Of a DNA stretch of 64,000 bases, positions 60,219 to 64,000 are shown in pieces. Numbering within the stretch: the first letter of the stretch is position 1; each line of letters opens with the position of its first letter. Position numbers and translations under genes: made by a program. Below the pieces are notes generated by a model, which searched no databases, was not told the DNA's origin, and saw only the letters and a list, made by a program, of their open reading frames with translations. Source of the DNA: Pseudomonas viridiflava (GTDB lineage: Bacteria > Pseudomonadota > Gammaproteobacteria > Pseudomonadales > Pseudomonadaceae); assembly GCF_900582195.1 (NCBI RefSeq), contig NZ_UTHA01000001.1, positions 558,001 through 622,000 of the forward strand. Reading direction: 5' to 3'.

Positions 60219-62353
60219 CCTTTGCGGGCCTTGCGCTGGCGACGGCTGATCAACAGCAACGCCGCGCCCGCGACCAGCGCCACTGCGCCGATCTGCACCG
60301 GCCACTTGTACGGCCGCAGTGATGAACGCACAGCATCCGTGACCTGGGTGACGTAACGCTTGTCGGCATTTTCGAAGTCCGGGTACGGGCACTGATTGCC
60401 GAAATCCACCGCCCACGGGACGAAGGGCCCCTCCTTGATGTAACGCTGATACAGCGCGCTCTGATCTTCCAGGCTGCTGTTCCAGCCAGCGGCGTTACAC
60501 AGCACAGCGGCAAACGCCTGACTGGTGTGCGGCAGATTGTCAGCGGACCGCCCGGCCAGGTCGGTGGCGACGAAACGGTAGTGATAACGCTGATCCGGTT
60601 TCGCTGCACTGGCGACCTGACGTTGCACTTCGGCTTCGCTCACCAGAGGGCCGACTTTCAACTCAGCACTTTCCAGGCTGTAGTTGCCACCGAACGTGGC
60701 GTAATCCGGTGCCATCTCGTAACCGAGAATATCCATGCCCCACTCGCGAGCCGTCCACGCGGCGTTGTACAGCGCGCTGGCACGTTTGGTCGGCCACCAC
60801 GCGGCATCGGCTTTGAGTCTTTGTTCGCCGTAGAGTCGAGCCTTGTTTTGCAGGTCGGGGTTATCGAAATAAGCGACGGCGTCGGCGTAATGCCCTTCTC
60901 GCAACAGGCGTCGACCGAGCAGATTGCGCAGGCTGGCGGCGACTGGCAGCGGCACGTAGTTGTCGCGCTCCTGCTGGGTCAACGCCGGCGGCGCCGGCAC
61001 GTTTTCATCGACGTACTGTTTCAGTTCCTCAACCGTCAGCACACGCTCGGCCACGGTCGCAGCGTCGAACCAATAGCTGCTGTTGCTGCGATACAACTGC
61101 ACGAAGGCTTGCAGATATTCCCCTCGCTGCAACGCCAGAATCGCACTTTCACCTTCAACCCGGCACTTCGGCTGAACGCTTTCAAACGCCCAGTCCGGCG
61201 TACGCCGGTAACCCCAATCCTCGCTCTGCGGGAAGGCCTGCGCAGCTTTGGAATAAGCTGCTGCAGCGGCAGTCTTGTCACCATCGCGCACTGCCAGTTT
61301 CGCCCGCAGCCACCACGCCAGGCCGCCGTCACCGGCATTTTCAAGGAAGGCTTTGGCGCCGGCGTAATCGCCCTGTTGATAACTCATCGCCGCCAGACGA
61401 TCAGCATTGTCGAGGCTGCCACGGGTGCTGTTCTGCAGCAGCTTGACCAGTTTCTTCTCGTTCGGCGGCTCATCGCCAAACGACCAGCCCTGGCGGCTGA
61501 CCAGCGATGCCGTGACCAGTTGCTGCACGGCTTTGTGCTGCAGCAACTCGGCGAGTTCGGCCTCGGGCAACTCCGCCAGTTCATTCATCAATTGCTTGAG
61601 CGAGGTGTAACCCACGGCCGAGCCGTGCAGGTTCTGTGCTTCGTACAATTCGATGGCGCCGCTCCAGTCGCCCGCCGTGCGCAACACCCGCGCCTCTTCA
61701 CCGAGGCTGGCAACACCCAACTCCAGCGGATCGCTGAAACCGTCGATGCTCAGTTGCCGGGCCTGGCGGAACGCATCACGCGATTGCTCCAGCGCCTCGA
61801 CCGCATCCCCGCCTTCGCTGCTCATGGCAAACCAGGTACGGCCCATCGAATACGCCGCCCACGTGCTGCGCAACGGACGCTGATCTGCCGGCAGCGTCAG
61901 CAGCTTGTTGAAATACTCGACCGCGAGTTGATGATCGCCCGTGGCAAACGCCACCGCACCGGCCACGTACAAACGGATTTCCGCCGGCAGGCTGGCGCCC
62001 TGCGCCTCGACCTGACGCGCATCGGTGAGGCCGCGCAGTTGTTTGACCAACGCTTGCTGCTCGGCGCTCAGTCCGGCCTGTTCAGCCTTTTCCCGAGCCT
62101 CGGCCGCGGCGTTTTCCTCGCCGTACATATCGTTGGGATTGTGCGTCGCGGCAGTGACATTTTTCAGCCCGGCGATGGTTTTGCCGAGGCGGCTGAGTTC
62201 GAAGTTGAAGTTGCCCTCAGGCAGATCCGCGAGGGTCTGCCCGCGATTGTCGAGCAGGCGCATCGGGAAATCCGGTCCGCAGGCCAGCGCCGAACCCAGC
62301 GGCAGGCAGAGGCTCAGGCAGAGCAGATGGCGGGGCCAGTTACGGGTCAACAT
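60215..62353 (-). CDS. uncharacterised exported repeat protein with C-terminal membrane anchor
   Basis: A 712-residue protein. I start at ATG 62353, after a perfect AGGAGG, not at the far upstream open start. The signal peptide ends near GSALACGPDF, where the Cys could be a lipid attachment site or the first mature residue. The middle (~100-600) is helical and TPR/Sel1-like in feel (AVEYFNKLLTLPADQRPL, DYAGAKAFLENAGDGGLAWWLRAKLAV, HYADAVAYFDNPDLQNKARL). The C-terminus has a membrane segment (IGAVALVAGAALLLIS) and a basic RRQRKARK tail, so it is probably a periplasmic domain tethered to the inner membrane. Its first 14 bp overlap the end of the DUF3142 lipoprotein gene. Function unknown. Confidence 0.82.
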   Translation of the reverse strand: MLTRNWPRHLLCLSLCLPLGSALACGPDFPMRLLDNRGQTLADLPEGNFNFELSRLGKTIAGLKNVTAATHNPNDMYGEENAAAEAREKAEQAGLSAEQQALVKQLRGLTDARQVEAQGASLPAEIRLYVAGAVAFATGDHQLAVEYFNKLLTLPADQRPLRSTWAAYSMGRTWFAMSSEGGDAVEALEQSRDAFRQARQLSIDGFSDPLELGVASLGEEARVLRTAGDWSGAIELYEAQNLHGSAVGYTSLKQLMNELAELPEAELAELLQHKAVQQLVTASLVSRQGWSFGDEPPNEKKLVKLLQNSTRGSLDNADRLAAMSYQQGDYAGAKAFLENAGDGGLAWWLRAKLAVRDGDKTAAAAAYSKAAQAFPQSEDWGYRRTPDWAFESVQPKCRVEGESAILALQRGEYLQAFVQLYRSNSSYWFDAATVAERVLTVEELKQYVDENVPAPPALTQQERDNYVPLPVAASLRNLLGRRLLREGHYADAVAYFDNPDLQNKARLYGEQRLKADAAWWPTKRASALYNAAWTAREWGMDILGYEMAPDYATFGGNYSLESAELKVGPLVSEAEVQRQVASAAKPDQRYHYRFVATDLAGRSADNLPHTSQAFAAVLCNAAGWNSSLEDQSALYQRYIKEGPFVPWAVDFGNQCPYPDFENADKRYVTQVTDAVRSSLRPYKWPVQIGAVALVAGAALLLISRRQRKARKG

Positions 62354-63524
62354 GCGAACCTCCTTGATCAATATTTGCGCAACGCGCCCAACCGATAGCG
62401 CGTTGTCCGCCCGCCGGCAAACGGCCGTCGCGCAGGCGGGTGAAGGTAAGCAGATCCGAGCTTTGTTGCAACGAGTAACCGGCGAGCGCATCGGCGCCTT
62501 CACAACTCTGCGCCCTGAGGGTGATCCGCGCAGGCCAGGCACTGTCGAGATTGCCGGGGTTGTCGAGTTTGATGTCGTAGAGACCGTCGTGTTCGCGCAA
62601 CGTCACGCCGAGCCGATTGGCGAGTTGATCCCCCCGGGCCACCGCACGCAGGGTGGTCAGACTCCAGGCGCGGCGATCATTGGCCAGGGGCAGACGAAAC
62701 CAGATCAGACCGGCCAGATGCGCTGGCGGGTCTGCGCGCAATGCTAGACCGAGCTGGCTCAGTTGCAGCGGATCAGCCAGCAGCTCCCGGCGCTGCCCGC
62801 CCCGCTCCAGTTGCACTTCGCTTTCCACCACCGGCGCCCCGCCATCATCGGGCAACAGCGCCACGCCGTAAGCCGGCAACGCCAGATAGAACGGTTTGTC
62901 GGTGATACCTGCCCAGGCCTTGGCCCATTTCAACGCCTGATCAGGATCGAACAAACCGCGGCGCGGATCGCTGACGGCATGCACTTGCAGGACACTGCTG
63001 TCGACGGTTTGCAGAAGTTCGGGCAATTGCGCACTGCCGAGCCAGGCCGGCAGTGCCGTGATGCTCAAGGGCAGATTCGTCGGTAAGGCCGAGCGCAGAT
63101 GTCTGAGAAATTCAGCGTATGCCGGTAACCGCGCTTTGCCCGCGTCGTGGTCGATTTCGACACCGCTCAACGTCAGGCCTTGCGTTTGCCAATCGGCGAG
63201 CACCTGCAGAACCTGCGCGGTGACCTGATCCTGATCCAGCGACTTGAGCTGGCCGTCGAGACGAATCACCGCAATCAACGGACGACCATCGGTTTTCAAT
63301 AATTGCGCATCGATCCGCGCCCGGCGCCATCCTGCATTCGGAAAGGCCTGCAGCGCCAGCACGCGCAGCGTCGAGAAGTCTTGGCGGCTGTCACGCAATG
63401 CCGCCTGATGGGCCGGTGTCCATTGGCGTTGCCAAACGTAGAGTTGTTGTTCCAGGGGTGGCGCGTCCGACTGCTTGCAAGCAGACAGCGCCATCAAAGC
63501 AAACAGACCGACGATAAACCGCAT
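62340..63524 (-). CDS. DUF3142 lipoprotein
   Basis: A 394-residue lipoprotein with signal and lipobox LMALSAC (Cys ~16) after MRFIVGLFA; GGAAGG precedes the ATG at 63524. The body matches DUF3142: LYVWQRQWTPAHQAAL, IAVIRLDGQ, LSGVEIDHDAGKARLPAYAEFL and PFYLALPAYG. The pattern of strand ends with EIDHD and conserved aromatic residues resembles a TIM-barrel glycosidase, but no activity is known. It is coupled by a 14-bp overlap to the exported repeat protein downstream, so the two likely act together in the envelope. Confidence 0.82.
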   Translation of the reverse strand: MRFIVGLFALMALSACKQSDAPPLEQQLYVWQRQWTPAHQAALRDSRQDFSTLRVLALQAFPNAGWRRARIDAQLLKTDGRPLIAVIRLDGQLKSLDQDQVTAQVLQVLADWQTQGLTLSGVEIDHDAGKARLPAYAEFLRHLRSALPTNLPLSITALPAWLGSAQLPELLQTVDSSVLQVHAVSDPRRGLFDPDQALKWAKAWAGITDKPFYLALPAYGVALLPDDGGAPVVESEVQLERGGQRRELLADPLQLSQLGLALRADPPAHLAGLIWFRLPLANDRRAWSLTTLRAVARGDQLANRLGVTLREHDGLYDIKLDNPGNLDSAWPARITLRAQSCEGADALAGYSLQQSSDLLTFTRLRDGRLPAGGQRAIGWARCANIDQGGSHVDP

Positions 63525-63572
63525 ACCTTCCAGATCCCAGATACAACCAGGCTGCAAGGTTACACAAATCCA

Positions 63573-63660
63573 TGTGGGAGCGAGCTTGCTCGCGAAGGCC
63601 GTGTATCAGCCGAAAGCCCTGCGACGGACACAGCCTCTTCGCGAGCAGGCTCGCTCCCAC
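63573..63660. repeat. REPIN between the acyltransferase and DUF3142 genes
   Basis: Arms at 63573-63596 and 63638-63660 flank a 41-bp spacer with CGAAAGCCCTGCGACGG. It lies between two genes on the minus strand. Confidence 0.95.
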
Positions 63661-63667
63661 CCGCAGA

Positions 63668-64000
63668 TCAGGACGTCACTTCAGGAGACGCTACGTTCGC
63701 TCGGGACGTTGCGAGACGTTTTACCAGTGCGGTGCCACGGTCGCGCATCGGCATTTCGATGAAGCGATAATTCAGTTCGCTGAGCAATACGATCAGGCCG
63801 CATGCCAGCAGCAAGGTAATGATCGGGTGCCCCGCCGGGCTCGGCAGCCCTGCCCCCTGCAATCGGAAAATCACTTCGCGTACCAGGAAATACACCGGAA
63901 TGTGGATCAGGTAGATGCCGTAGGAACGACTGCCCACCCACGCCATCGCCCGCTGCAAGCGCCCGGCCGGTAACAGATAATCGCCGTTGTAGGAGGCGAT
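63668..64000 (-). CDS. acyltransferase-3 family membrane protein (5' end outside window)
   Basis: The last 110 codons of a gene that continues past base 64000. Two hydrophobic segments are visible: WVGSRSYGIYLIHIPVYFLV, the typical late transmembrane segment of acyltransferase-3 (OafA-like) proteins, and IITLLLACGLIVLLSEL, followed by NYRFIEMPMRDRG, the family's C-terminal signature. It probably O-acylates a surface polysaccharide at the inner membrane; the substrate is not known. The stop lies just beyond the REPIN. Confidence 0.85.
   Translation of the reverse strand: MASYNGDYLLPAGRLQRAMAWVGSRSYGIYLIHIPVYFLVREVIFRLQGAGLPSPAGHPIITLLLACGLIVLLSELNYRFIEMPMRDRGTALVKRLATSRANVASPEVTS

Noticed and set aside
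60527..62398. 623-codon open frame on the plus strand
   Set aside because: Antisense to the exported repeat protein gene, which has a perfect AGGAGG and signal peptide.
1..64000. Prophage, IS element, CRISPR array, tRNA or rRNA genes
   Set aside because: No integrase, transposase, direct-repeat spacer array or recognisable tRNA/rRNA sequence was seen; the repeats present are REP type.

Overview
The window looks like chromosome of a Pseudomonas of the P. fluorescens group. Coding density and GC are high, and the intergenic GTGGGAGCGAGC-type REP doublets (REPINs) are those of that group. Gene neighbourhoods also match Pseudomonas: pycB-pycA-pycR-rpiR-GGDEF/EAL-uvrD, and the zinc-limitation cluster zigA-amiA-folE2-gammaCA-pyrQ. 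Three parS-like 16-mers (41977, 42896, 54206) suggest the segment lies fairly near oriC. I see no rRNA, tRNA, CRISPR, IS or prophage. No gene-free stretch exceeds 300 bases; the longest (35134-35412) shows nothing convincing.

Region by region. 1-13.0 kb: the end of an AraC regulator; an acetylpolyamine amidohydrolase; a 1531-residue putative secreted toxin; a MocR regulator divergent from a paiB/GNAT/GNAT operon; a homocysteine S-methyltransferase divergent from a polar amino-acid ABC receptor and permease with no ATPase beside them. 13.0-20.5 kb: a HipA/HipB-type module with the toxin gene first and a four-site operator array, then two tandem paralogous autotransporters. 20.5-31.7 kb: pyruvate carboxylase (pycB, pycA) with its LysR regulator, a HexR-like RpiR regulator behind a HexR-type operator, a membrane PAS-GGDEF-EAL protein, and uvrD. 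31.9-38.8 kb: Tim44-like protein, SMI1/KNR4 protein, CPA2 antiporter, acyl-CoA thioesterase, pdxY, DUF3301, a CobW GTPase and a small secreted protein.

38.8-47.7 kb is a zinc-starvation island: DUF1826, zigA, a small exported protein, amiA, then folE2, a complete Znu-type ABC importer, a gamma-carbonic anhydrase and a dihydroorotase paralogue. Two near-perfect Zur boxes sit in its two divergent intergenic regions. The logic is a zinc-sparing one: replace zinc enzymes (folE2, gammaCA, pyrQ), deliver zinc (zigA) and import it (ABC).

47.8-57.4 kb: DUF3617, cardiolipin synthase and cfa (both lipid modifying), then a tight four-gene operon of three SPFH (HflK/HflC-like) membrane proteins and an HmtA-type P1B-ATPase. 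One SPFH protein has 16 His in its first 31 residues. A third, weaker Zur-like box precedes this operon, so it may be a zinc-import membrane module; this is the most interesting system here. 57.4-64 kb: lpd3, an Lrp regulator with a divergent LysE exporter, an uncharacterised lipoprotein/TPR pair (DUF3142 plus a 712-residue exported protein), and the end of an acyltransferase-3 gene.
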